Assembly: GCA_035560795.1 (NCBI GenBank)
Contig: DATMYV010000033.1
Span: forward strand, 1-26,560
DNA: 26,560 nucleotides
From: Longilinea sp035560795
Lineage (GTDB): Bacteria > Chloroflexota > Anaerolineae > Anaerolineales > Anaerolineaceae
Direction: 5' to 3'
Shown here: positions 15,639 through 22,840 of the stretch, one piece after another
How the letters are laid out: every line of letters starts with the position of its first letter
Position numbering within the stretch: the stretch's first letter is position 1
Notes under the pieces: generated by a model
Told to the model about the DNA's origin: nothing
What the model saw: the letters and a program-made list of their open reading frames with translations, nothing else
Databases searched by the model: none
Made by a program: the position numbers and the translations under genes

Positions 15639-15981
15639 ACCAGTTCCAGGAATGCAGATCCTGTGCCAGTATTTAGAGGACTAATGTTTACTTTACCCAC
15701 GGAGAAGAAGGAAGGGGTTGCTGCGCTACCAGGGCAAGGTACTCAACAAATGGAATATTTACATTTGCCTAAAGATGGCGATTTAATGGGTGTTCCCGTC
15801 GTTACCACACAGGTTTCAGATATGAAATCGGCCCGTCCTGGAACTCAAATCCCATCTCTGACGTCTATATTTGAGACCAAAACTGTCCTTCTGGTTTTTG
15901 TTGGCTCGCCAAAAACCGTCCAAGCACCAAACCTTTGGTTATCCTGTAATATGAATTATTAAAGAATGAAACGAGTAAGCT
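15639..15981 (+). other. 343-bp intergenic stretch
   Basis: This gap lies between the 7TM/GAF gene and the LCP gene. It contains one open frame of 92 codons (listed separately) and an inverted repeat, GGTTTTTG (15893-15900) with CAAAAACC (15910-15917), that could form an 8-bp stem but lacks a T-run. A weak promoter candidate for the LCP gene is TTGGTT (15935-15940) with TATTAA (15957-15962). I see no RNA gene in it. Confidence 0.4.
15684..15962 (+). CDS. Possible small hypothetical protein (92 aa)
   Basis: The open frame starts at ATG 15684 with GAGGA at 15676-15680, a short but possible ribosome-site spacing, and ends at TAA 15960-15962. The predicted product has no signal peptide, TM helix, or motif I recognise. 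Its composition is unremarkable, and it fits the gap between two genes on the same strand. It could be a real small gene or chance. A longer version from GTG 15663 has no ribosome site. Confidence 0.22.
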   Translation: MFTLPTEKKEGVAALPGQGTQQMEYLHLPKDGDLMGVPVVTTQVSDMKSARPGTQIPSLTSIFETKTVLLVFVGSPKTVQAPNLWLSCNMNY

Positions 15982-17031
15982 ATGCGTAGATTAATCCTGG
16001 TTTTTTCCCTTTTGGTTTTATTATCCCTGGCATGCAATCTACCGGGCCTGGCCAGTGCGCCACAGGTTCAGGTGGTCGACCCGGCGCAAATTGTAACTCC
16101 GGATCCGAATGCAAGCGCAACCCCTACCCCGTTTCAACCGCTGGCACTTACCCCGACGCTGGCTGAAATCATAGTTCAATCAACTGCGACTGCCACACCA
16201 TCCCCTACGCCTGGCGGATCGGTCGCAGATTCTGGTGAAATCGTTCATAACCTGAAAATGCCAGATGGGCAAATGAATATCATGGTTTTAGGATCCGACT
16301 ACCGACCTGGCGGCGGGTCGCGCACTGACGTCATTATGCTGGTTTCACTCAATACCAATACCAGCGTCGTAAGCGTCATATCCTTTCCGCGCGACACCTA
16401 CGTTTATCTGCCTGGCCGGGGCATGGATCGCATTAACACAGCTTATGCCTATGAAGGTTTCCCATTATTGGCTGACACCATGGAATACAATTTCGGTGTA
16501 CGGCCGGATCATTACATGGTCACCAATTTTTATGGTTTTAAATCAATCGTTAATACGCTGGGTGGCCTGAATGTCTATGTCGGTGCGTACCTGCGGGATA
16601 AATGCGACCTGCCGGCACGGGATTGGGAAGGGTATTGCAGCGTTGCCCCCGGATCGATGCTGATGGATGGCGATACTGCCCTATGGTACGTCCGATCACG
16701 CTATTCCACCTCCGACCTTGACCGCACCCGGCGTGAACAAGAAGTGATGGAGGCCTTTTTTAGACGGTTGATGAGTCTGAATGCAGTCGCCCGCGCGCCT
16801 GAACTTTTCAACCTGTTCATCAGCTCGGTCGAAACGGATCTGAAGATTGATGATCTGCTGCCAATCGTGGTCATGGCTCCAAAGCTCCTTTCGGATGATA
16901 CCCTGATCCATCGCCATTTGATTGGCAGAGATATGCTCACTCCATACGTGACGGATGCCGGCGCGCAAGTTTTGATTCCAGACAAAGTAGCGATTTGGGA
17001 ATTGATCAAGCGGGAAGTTTATGGGCAATAG
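15982..17031 (+). CDS. LytR-CpsA-Psr (LCP) family lipoprotein
   Basis: The 349-residue product starts with a lipoprotein signal (lipobox LSLAC, Cys18). A Thr/Pro-rich stalk spans residues 35-80. The LCP domain covers about 98-265: 'MNIMVLGSDYRPGGGSRTDVIML' carries the conserved Arg114 and Asp116, 'ISFPRDTYVYLPGRG' carries R137/D138, and 'VRSRYSTSDLDRTRREQEVM' carries the C-terminal Arg cluster. LCP enzymes transfer polyprenyl-phosphate-linked glycopolymers to peptidoglycan or protein. Most LCPs use an N-terminal TM anchor, so lipid anchoring is a variation. The start has only a weak ribosome site. A strong terminator follows, and the gene appears to stand alone. Confidence 0.93.
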   Translation: MRRLILVFSLLVLLSLACNLPGLASAPQVQVVDPAQIVTPDPNASATPTPFQPLALTPTLAEIIVQSTATATPSPTPGGSVADSGEIVHNLKMPDGQMNIMVLGSDYRPGGGSRTDVIMLVSLNTNTSVVSVISFPRDTYVYLPGRGMDRINTAYAYEGFPLLADTMEYNFGVRPDHYMVTNFYGFKSIVNTLGGLNVYVGAYLRDKCDLPARDWEGYCSVAPGSMLMDGDTALWYVRSRYSTSDLDRTRREQEVMEAFFRRLMSLNAVARAPELFNLFISSVETDLKIDDLLPIVVMAPKLLSDDTLIHRHLIGRDMLTPYVTDAGAQVLIPDKVAIWELIKREVYGQ

Positions 17032-17057
17032 CTGCCTGAAAATTGATTGATATCCTC

Positions 17058-17097
17058 GCATCGCCGGTGGTGAAATCAACCACCGGCGATGCGTTTT
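17058..17097 (+). terminator. Intrinsic terminator of the LCP gene
   Basis: A perfect 14-bp stem (17058-17071 with 17079-17092) and a 7-nt loop are followed by GTTTTGG. The stem is very GC-rich. It lies 26 bp after the LCP stop codon. Confidence 0.92.
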
Positions 17098-17177
17098 GGT
17101 TGACAACCTTTCCCAGGAACCATTGCCAAGTCGGGATAGGCCATGCGGAAATTTTTGCTAAGCGGCGATTCTACCAT

Positions 17178-17206
17178 TTGACATTGCGTAATAAATCATG
17201 TACACT
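17178..17206 (+). promoter_or_regulatory. Promoter of the recombinase-like gene
   Basis: A perfect TTGACA at 17178-17183 and TACACT at 17201-17206 (4 of 6) are separated by exactly 17 bp. The start is expected near 17213, giving a 35-nt leader with AAGGA at 17236-17240 before the ATG. Confidence 0.7.
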
Positions 17207-17247
17207 GTATGTGATAAGCTATACGCAAAATCAGCAAGGACACGGTA

Positions 17248-18150
17248 ATGGCTGACATCTCACCTGCTGCCCATATTTCTTCAAACACCCCCCTCCTCCC
17301 TGCCGTTCGCGCCTGGGAACTCTATCTCAACGACCAGAGCCGTTCTCCCTACACGGTAAAAGCCTTCGTTGGCGACCTGCAGCTCCTCTCATCCCACCTG
17401 CCTCCGGATCGGACGGTCGGTTCGATTACCACCAAGGATCTCAATCAGTTTCTGCAGTGGATGCAAAATGGCCGGGGAATTCCTTGCAGCCCGAAGAGTC
17501 TTGCGCGCCGCATCACTTCAATCAAGGCATTTTTTCGCTGGCTGGTGCAAAGCGGGCGTATCGTCTCCGATCCTGCTGAAAAAGTACTGCAGCAATCCGT
17601 GATGAGCCCGTTGCCGATCATCCTAACGCCTGAAGAAGAGCAGCGCGTTTTGGAAGTAGCGATGAAATACCGCACCGCGCAAAAACCGGATGCCCGGCCT
17701 TACACGCTGCTTTTGTTATTGCTCACCACCGGCATCAAGAAGGGCGAATGCCTTACCCTTAATTTAAATCACATCGACCTGGAAAGTCCGACCGGACCGA
17801 TCCTCTTCCTCCGTTACGCAACCCCTCGATCGCGCTATAAGGAACGAAAGATTGATTTAACCAGTGAATGGGTGGAAAGTTATCGCGAATACCTGGACCA
17901 ATATAATCCGCGCGACACCATTTTCCCCTGGTCTCCCCGCCGTCTGGAATACCTGCTGGAGGACCTTGGCGAAGAAGCCGGTCTTGAAAAGCACCTCTCT
18001 TTTGATATGTGCCGCTGGACTAGCGTATTGGATGACTGGCGTACTGGCATTGAACATGACCAGATCCGCCAAAAAATGGGCATCTCCAAAATCCAATGGC
18101 GTGAAATAAACTTCAAACTCCGTCGTCTATCCGGCGAAGTGGCAGCATGA
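17248..18150 (+). CDS. Tyrosine-recombinase-fold protein lacking the catalytic tyrosine
   Basis: The 300-residue product has the XerC/D layout: a SAM-like core-binding domain (about 15-115, with 'SLARRITSIKAFFRWLVQSG') and a catalytic-fold domain (about 122-295). By motif alignment with XerD, only two active-site residues remain: K198 in the beta-hairpin (RYKERKIDL, like NKERLVPL) and R256. Arg I is K164 (TGIKKGE), the box II His is D253, the GH-motif His is I279 (MGISK), and the nucleophilic Tyr is N288 (REINFK). It cannot make the usual phosphotyrosine intermediate. The frame is intact, has a good promoter and ribosome site, and shows no flanking att-like repeats, so it looks like a maintained DNA-binding protein and not a decayed integrase. 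It ends at a strong terminator. Confidence 0.85.
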   Translation: MADISPAAHISSNTPLLPAVRAWELYLNDQSRSPYTVKAFVGDLQLLSSHLPPDRTVGSITTKDLNQFLQWMQNGRGIPCSPKSLARRITSIKAFFRWLVQSGRIVSDPAEKVLQQSVMSPLPIILTPEEEQRVLEVAMKYRTAQKPDARPYTLLLLLLTTGIKKGECLTLNLNHIDLESPTGPILFLRYATPRSRYKERKIDLTSEWVESYREYLDQYNPRDTIFPWSPRRLEYLLEDLGEEAGLEKHLSFDMCRWTSVLDDWRTGIEHDQIRQKMGISKIQWREINFKLRRLSGEVAA

Positions 18151-18158
18151 AATTCAAT

Positions 18159-18187
18159 GGCGTCCGAAGGGACGCCGTTATTGTTTT
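18159..18187 (+). terminator. Intrinsic terminator of the recombinase-like gene
   Basis: GGCGTCC (18159-18165) pairs with GGACGCC (18170-18176) around GAAG, a stable GNRA-like tetraloop. GTTATTGTTTT follows. The T-tract overlaps the last codons and stop of the convergent tilS gene. Confidence 0.85.
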
Positions 18188-19605
18188 CGGACGATCGTGA
18201 TATAAATGCAAGCTTCCGTTTCTGGCCGGACTCGGAAAGGATGGGCCGGGGCAAACCCGGGCACCCAGGCAATTTCGCCTGCACAATAGACAATCGGCCA
18301 GGTACGGCGCGCATCCACGGGAATGTGCCGATTAATCAAAAAATCGGATAATTTTTGACTGCCTCTGGCCATTCCCAAGGGCCGTAGACGGTCGCCGGCC
18401 AGTGGTCTGCGCACGCTAACCAGACCGGAAAGCGATGCTTCATCCAGCCAGGCTTCGAGCTGCAATTCGCCTTTTTTTGTTTTAAAATTATCTGCGGGCG
18501 GGCGGCTGGCACGTTCGAAGAAAAGGGACCAACCATCCCCCAAATCCAAGCGGCAAGGCAGGTCTGCCACCGCCAGCTCAACGTCTCCCATGCTTGGATA
18601 CTGATGCAAATTGGCCTGATATTCCCGTCTGGACAACTTGAGCACTTTTCCGTCCGTGGTCAGGATCAAGTTTTGCGCCAGTTCAATGGTCCGCCCTTTT
18701 TTTGGCATGTGAATGTATTCTACAGCCCGCATTGTGTTTTCGAGATCAAGACTCTCTCCGGAGGGACGCAGATGCGCTGCAGCACGCCGGATTAAACGAG
18801 CCTGCAAACCATCAGCCTGGTCACTCGCCGTTTTCAAATCGATAAGAACCCGGGTATCTTCCACAAAGAGGATACATTTATTCCAAGCCTGTTCCTCAAG
18901 ATCCTTCATGATTTGTAAATCGGTGGCGGCAAGCCGGGATAAATTCCAGATGCGTTGAGTCACACCGGGAGCCAATTCTTCCAATTTTGGCAATAAATCA
19001 AGGCGAATGCGGTTGCGAAGGAAAACTGGTTCGAGATTGCTGCTATCCACAACCGGGATCAATCCAGCTTCATCGCAATATTCAAGGATTTCCGCCCGCG
19101 AGGTTTTCAACAAAGGTCTCACCAGCGGAATTTGTTCATCCCAGGCGGTTAGGGAGCGGAAAGCCATTCCGCTCAAGCCGTCCAGCCCGCTTCCACGCAG
19201 AATGTGCATCAACACTGTTTCAACCTGGTCGTTAGCATTATGCCCCACCGCCACCGCATCCGCATTCAGAGCACGCGCGCTAGAAAACAGAAAGCGGTAG
19301 CGTAATTCCCTGGCGGCTGCCTCAATTGATAACGCGTGAATTTGCGCAAACTCGATGACATTTTCAGATCCGGAAATGAAACGGACTCCCATTTTCTCTG
19401 CGATGTCTTGAACATGGCGGAGTTCGTCGTCGGCTTCCGGTCGCAACTGGTGGTTGAAATATGCGGCAATCAGGTGGAAACCCAATTTGCAGAGCCCATC
19501 CAACAAGCAAAGACTGTCCGGTCCGCCGGACACGCCGACCAGTAGAGTCTGTCCGTGGTTGAGTCCGCACTTGGTAAACGCTGTATCCTTGATTTCTGCC
19601 AACAT
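18178..19605 (-). CDS. tilS: tRNA(Ile)-lysidine synthase TilS
   Basis: The 475-residue product uses ATP to attach lysine to C34 of tRNA-Ile(CAU), changing it to read AUA. The N-terminal PP-loop ATPase domain has SGGPDS at residues 26-31, then 'AYFNHQLRPEADDE', 'EAAARELRYRF' and 'AVGHNANDQVETVLMHILRGSG', all characteristic of TilS. The middle domain and the C-terminal substrate-binding part ('GDRLRPLGMARGSQKLSDFLINRHIP') complete the long form of the enzyme. It is essential in most bacteria and cytoplasmic. The ATG has no Shine-Dalgarno site, but a TATAAT lies 6 nt upstream, suggesting a leaderless mRNA. It stands alone here and not in the more usual tilS-hpt-ftsH cluster. Confidence 0.96.
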   Translation of the reverse strand: MLAEIKDTAFTKCGLNHGQTLLVGVSGGPDSLCLLDGLCKLGFHLIAAYFNHQLRPEADDELRHVQDIAEKMGVRFISGSENVIEFAQIHALSIEAAARELRYRFLFSSARALNADAVAVGHNANDQVETVLMHILRGSGLDGLSGMAFRSLTAWDEQIPLVRPLLKTSRAEILEYCDEAGLIPVVDSSNLEPVFLRNRIRLDLLPKLEELAPGVTQRIWNLSRLAATDLQIMKDLEEQAWNKCILFVEDTRVLIDLKTASDQADGLQARLIRRAAAHLRPSGESLDLENTMRAVEYIHMPKKGRTIELAQNLILTTDGKVLKLSRREYQANLHQYPSMGDVELAVADLPCRLDLGDGWSLFFERASRPPADNFKTKKGELQLEAWLDEASLSGLVSVRRPLAGDRLRPLGMARGSQKLSDFLINRHIPVDARRTWPIVYCAGEIAWVPGFAPAHPFRVRPETEACIYITIVRKQ

Positions 19606-19611
19606 AGGCTG

Positions 19612-19617
19612 ATTATA
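19612..19617 (-). promoter_or_regulatory. -10 box of tilS, 6 nt from the start codon
   Basis: On the minus strand a perfect TATAAT is followed by CAGCCT and then the ATG of tilS. Transcription would begin at the A of the start codon. The -35 region (TCAAAA at 17 bp) is poor, within an A/T-rich stretch. Confidence 0.55.
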
Positions 19618-19636
19618 GTGTATGTTTTTTTTCGTT

Positions 19637-19665
19637 TTGATTTAGAATAGTATGTAATCCAGAAT
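19637..19665 (+). promoter_or_regulatory. Candidate promoter of the regulator-sirtuin-kinase operon
   Basis: TTGATT (19637-19642, 4 of 6) and CAGAAT (19660-19665, 4 of 6) are 17 bp apart. TAGAAT at 19643-19648 is an alternative -10. The leader before the ATG at 19723 would be about 50 nt and carries GGAGGG. Confidence 0.35.
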
Positions 19666-19722
19666 TACTGATTTATTACGCCTTTACTTCACAGGCGTTG
19701 GCACTTACCTTGGAGGGATGCA

Positions 19723-20883
19723 ATGCCAGAAAAAATTCTCATTGTTGATGACGACCTTGAAACGTTACGATTAGTGGGTTTGATGCTTCAGCGGCAGGGG
19801 TATCAAGTTGCGTCCGCCCACAACGGCATCGAAGCGCTAACTATGGCGCGCAATGAGCAGCCAGATCTGATTGTTTTGGATATTATGATGCCGGATATCG
19901 ATGGTTATGAAGTAACGCGCCGGCTGCGTTTGGAAACCGCCACGACCGTCACGCCAATCCTGATGTTCACTGCCAAGAGTCAGGTGGATGACAAGGTAAA
20001 AGGATACGAATCGGGTGTTGATGATTACTTGACCAAACCTGTCCACCCGGCTGAATTGGTAGCCCATATCAAAGCGTTGTTAACGCGGGTCAAGGCACGC
20101 ACCGGCCCAACGCCTTCGCTCGATCGCGGTTATACGCTGGGCGTAATTGGAGCCAAAGGCGGCTTGGGCGTATCAACCTTGGCTTTGAATCTGGCATTGG
20201 CTTTTCACGAACGAACGAAAACAGGGACCATCGCAGCCGAATTGCGCCCCAGCCAGGGCACATGGGCCATTGACTTGAAGCTGTCAAACCCTGAAGGATT
20301 AAACAACCTGTTGCGCTGCCGGCCAAGTGATATTACCAGCAATGTAGTTGAAAAGGAATTGATCCGGACGACTTTTGGTGTCCGATTGTTGTTGGCCTCC
20401 TCCCGCACGCGCGATACCGATCAACTCAACTATGGTCCCCAGATAGAAGCGATCATTCAACAGTTATCCCTGATGGCACCGTTCGTGATTTTGGACATCG
20501 GTACCAGCTTTAACCCCATGCTTGACCGCATTCTGCCGCAATTGAAGGAGCTCATCGTGATCACTGAGCCCCAGCCATCATCGGTCGAACGCACCCGCTT
20601 TTTGATTGACGATTTAACAGCCCGCGGTTTTGGGAAATCCAAATTGCTGACCGTGATGGCCATCAACCGGGTTCGGGCTGATATTGTCCTTTCCGCAGCG
20701 CAGATGCAGGAAAAACTCGGCCAACCGATTGCCATGATGATTCCCCCTGCGCCGGAGCAGGCATTCCACGCGGCCACTCGTTCGATTCCTTTGATCGAAA
20801 TCCAAAAAGAAGGCCTTGTCAGCCAGCAATTCTTCCGGATCGCTGATCTCCTTGCTCAAAGGGTAACAACGCAGGCGGAATGA
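19723..20883 (+). CDS. Receiver domain fused to a CpaE/TadZ-like ParA ATPase domain
   Basis: The 386-residue product starts with a complete CheY-like receiver (1-125): acidic D9/D10/D11, phosphoacceptor D53 in VLDIMMPD, T83 and K105. The second part (about 133-380) is a MinD/ParA-family domain like that of CpaE/TadZ. Its P-loop reads 'GAKGGLGVSTLALNLA': the signature first Lys (KGG) is kept, but the second, phosphate-binding Lys of GK(S/T) is Val. A Walker B-like 'FVILDIGTSF' follows. TadZ/CpaE proteins position pilus secretion machinery at the pole, but no pilus genes are visible here. GGAGGG lies 5 nt before the ATG. Its stop overlaps the sirtuin start (ATGA), and a histidine kinase gene follows, the likely phosphodonor. 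Confidence 0.88.
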   Translation: MPEKILIVDDDLETLRLVGLMLQRQGYQVASAHNGIEALTMARNEQPDLIVLDIMMPDIDGYEVTRRLRLETATTVTPILMFTAKSQVDDKVKGYESGVDDYLTKPVHPAELVAHIKALLTRVKARTGPTPSLDRGYTLGVIGAKGGLGVSTLALNLALAFHERTKTGTIAAELRPSQGTWAIDLKLSNPEGLNNLLRCRPSDITSNVVEKELIRTTFGVRLLLASSRTRDTDQLNYGPQIEAIIQQLSLMAPFVILDIGTSFNPMLDRILPQLKELIVITEPQPSSVERTRFLIDDLTARGFGKSKLLTVMAINRVRADIVLSAAQMQEKLGQPIAMMIPPAPEQAFHAATRSIPLIEIQKEGLVSQQFFRIADLLAQRVTTQAE

Positions 20884-21650
20884 CGGTTAATTCAGAAGAA
20901 TACATACAACGGGCAGCGAAAATGCTCAGGTCTGCCCGTCATGCTGTGGTGTTAACGGGCGCCGGCATTTCCACACCGTCTGGCATTCCGGATTTCCGTT
21001 CCCCGGGAACCGGAGCATGGGTAAACCTCGATCTGATGGACGTGGTTTCCTTGACCTCATTTCACCGGAACCCGGAGCAATTTTATGCCTGGTTGCGGCC
21101 GTTGGCCATAAAAATGGCAGTTGCAAAACCAAACCCGGCTCATTATGCCCTGGCAGAACTGGAAAAAACGGGAATACTGCACGCAGTATTAACTCAAAAT
21201 ATCGATGGGCTGCATCAGAAGGCAGGCTCAAGGAATGTGATCGAATTACACGGATCGCTCGATACACTCTCGTGTTTAGCCTGCCATCTGACTTTTTCCA
21301 GCGATGCCTGCTACCCGGATTTTATTGATAAGAATGTGATTCCGCATTGCACTGCCTGCGGCGCTATCCTCAAACCGGATATTGTTTTCTACGAAGAAAC
21401 CTTGCCAGAAAATGCCTGGCTGACGGCCCTTGAATTTGCTGAACAGGCAGATGTGTTCCTGGCAGCGGGTACTTCATTGGAGGTGACGCCGGTCAGCGGA
21501 TTGCCGTTGTATGCACTTGAGAATGGGGCAAAACTGATAATTCTGAATTATTCAACCACTTATCTGGATAAACAGGCTACAATGTCAATTAAGGATAATG
21601 TTGCAGTTGTATTGCCGGAAATTGTTCGTGCTATACTGAAGGAGAGCTAA
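20880..21650 (+). CDS. Sir2-family NAD-dependent protein deacylase (sirtuin)
   Basis: The 256-residue product is a single sirtuin domain of normal bacterial length. NAD-binding motifs are 'VLTGAGISTPSGIPDFR' (residues 24-40) and 'TQNIDGLH' (105-112). Catalytic His124 is in 'IELHGS'. A zinc site is formed by C132, C135, C157 and C160. 'AAGTSLEVTPVSGLP' completes the Rossmann fold. It lacks the Ala-Tyr/Arg pocket pattern I would need to call it a desuccinylase, so deacetylase activity is the default inference. It removes acyl groups from lysines, consuming NAD. It is translationally coupled to the receiver-ATPase gene (ATGA overlap) and followed 2 bp later by the kinase gene, so it belongs to one signalling operon. 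Confidence 0.93.
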   Translation: MTVNSEEYIQRAAKMLRSARHAVVLTGAGISTPSGIPDFRSPGTGAWVNLDLMDVVSLTSFHRNPEQFYAWLRPLAIKMAVAKPNPAHYALAELEKTGILHAVLTQNIDGLHQKAGSRNVIELHGSLDTLSCLACHLTFSSDACYPDFIDKNVIPHCTACGAILKPDIVFYEETLPENAWLTALEFAEQADVFLAAGTSLEVTPVSGLPLYALENGAKLIILNYSTTYLDKQATMSIKDNVAVVLPEIVRAILKES

Positions 21651-21652
21651 CC

Positions 21653-22840
21653 GTGCTTCCCAACATTCAACAATTCAACCAGCTGCTCGATATCTCGCGC
21701 GATCTCGCTTCAACGCGTGATTTGGAAGTATTATTGCGGAAAATATTAAGAGTGGCGGTTGATTTGAGTGATGCTGAAACTGCTTATGTCTTTTTGTATG
21801 ATGAAACCAGAGGGGGTTTATTCTTACAGTCTTCCACCGATTCTCAACTTGATCAAATTCCGCAAGACCGTGCCGTTCCAACTGCCAGCATTGCTGGCTG
21901 GGTCAGCGAGAACCGCGCTCCAATCATTGTGAGGGATGTCGAGACCGACCAGCGTCCGTTTGTCCACACTGATTCACTGTTGAAGGCGGGCACGAAATCG
22001 GTGATTGCGGTACCGCTGACAGCCAAGGAGAAAGTTCAGGGGGTTCTGGAAGTGGTTAACAAGAAGCGGGATTATTTTAGACAGGAAGATGCTGATATTC
22101 TGTCGGTCCTGGCAACTCAAGCGGCTATTGCTGTTGAAAACTCGCGCCTTTATCAGCAGGCCGATTTGCTCAACGAATTGGTGCATGAATTACGGACTCC
22201 GCTTGCATCGGTCCTCACCATTTCCTATCTATTAAAGCGCAATGACCTTACCGAAGAACAACGCCAACAATTTGCTGATTCGATCGCCGTTGAGATCACC
22301 AGGATGAACGACATGGCCAGTTCCTACCTGGAGTATTCCCGCCTTGAAGCGGGCCGGTTGTCTTTTTCCACATCCAGCTTTGACCTTAAAACGCTATTAA
22401 CGGAATGCTGCCGTACATTCAAACCCAAAGCTGATGAAGCCGGGATCACGTTTCAAATATCCCAACCTGATCAACCGCTACAAATTAAAGCTGATGAAAA
22501 TAAGATCAAGCAAGTGGTCATAAACCTGCTAAACAATGCCATCAAATACAACCAGGCTGGCGGTAAAGTGATTGTCAGACTGTGGGGAAACGACCAGATG
22601 GCCGGATTTTCCATTCAAGATAACGGTGTAGGTATTCCCGAAACGGATCTACCCCATGTGTTTGAAAAATTCTTCAGAGCCCACAATATTCAAGAAGCCT
22701 ACCCGGGAACCGGGCTTGGCCTCTCGATTTGCAAACGGATAGTTGAAATCCATGGTGGAACGATCAGCATACAGAGCCAGTTGAATGCGGGTTCAACTTT
22801 TACCGTGGAACTTCCCGTTTGCACAAAAGAATGCGATTAG
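21653..22840 (+). CDS. Soluble GAF-domain sensor histidine kinase
   Basis: The 395-residue product has a GAF domain (about 10-165), a HisKA domain with H178 in 'LVHELRTPLASV', and a HATPase_c domain with a complete set of boxes: N ('KQVVINLLNNAIKYN'), G1 ('DNGVGIP'), F ('FEKFFRA') and G2 ('GTGLGLSICK'). There is no TM segment, so the signal is cytoplasmic. The start is GTG with GGAGAG 6 nt upstream. It begins 2 bp after the sirtuin stop. Its best partner is the receiver of the first gene in this operon. Its stop overlaps that of the convergent degV-family gene by 4 bp. Confidence 0.93.
   Translation: MLPNIQQFNQLLDISRDLASTRDLEVLLRKILRVAVDLSDAETAYVFLYDETRGGLFLQSSTDSQLDQIPQDRAVPTASIAGWVSENRAPIIVRDVETDQRPFVHTDSLLKAGTKSVIAVPLTAKEKVQGVLEVVNKKRDYFRQEDADILSVLATQAAIAVENSRLYQQADLLNELVHELRTPLASVLTISYLLKRNDLTEEQRQQFADSIAVEITRMNDMASSYLEYSRLEAGRLSFSTSSFDLKTLLTECCRTFKPKADEAGITFQISQPDQPLQIKADENKIKQVVINLLNNAIKYNQAGGKVIVRLWGNDQMAGFSIQDNGVGIPETDLPHVFEKFFRAHNIQEAYPGTGLGLSICKRIVEIHGGTISIQSQLNAGSTFTVELPVCTKECD

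Noticed and set aside
15893..15917. Inverted repeat GGTTTTTG/CAAAAACC as a terminator
   Set aside because: The stem is A/T-rich and no T-tract follows on the plus strand. It is over 250 bp from the upstream stop.
17248..18150. Integrase gene marking a mobile element
   Set aside because: The active site is lost, no flanking direct repeats or cargo are visible, and the nearest tRNA is 4 kb away. The neighbours are housekeeping genes.
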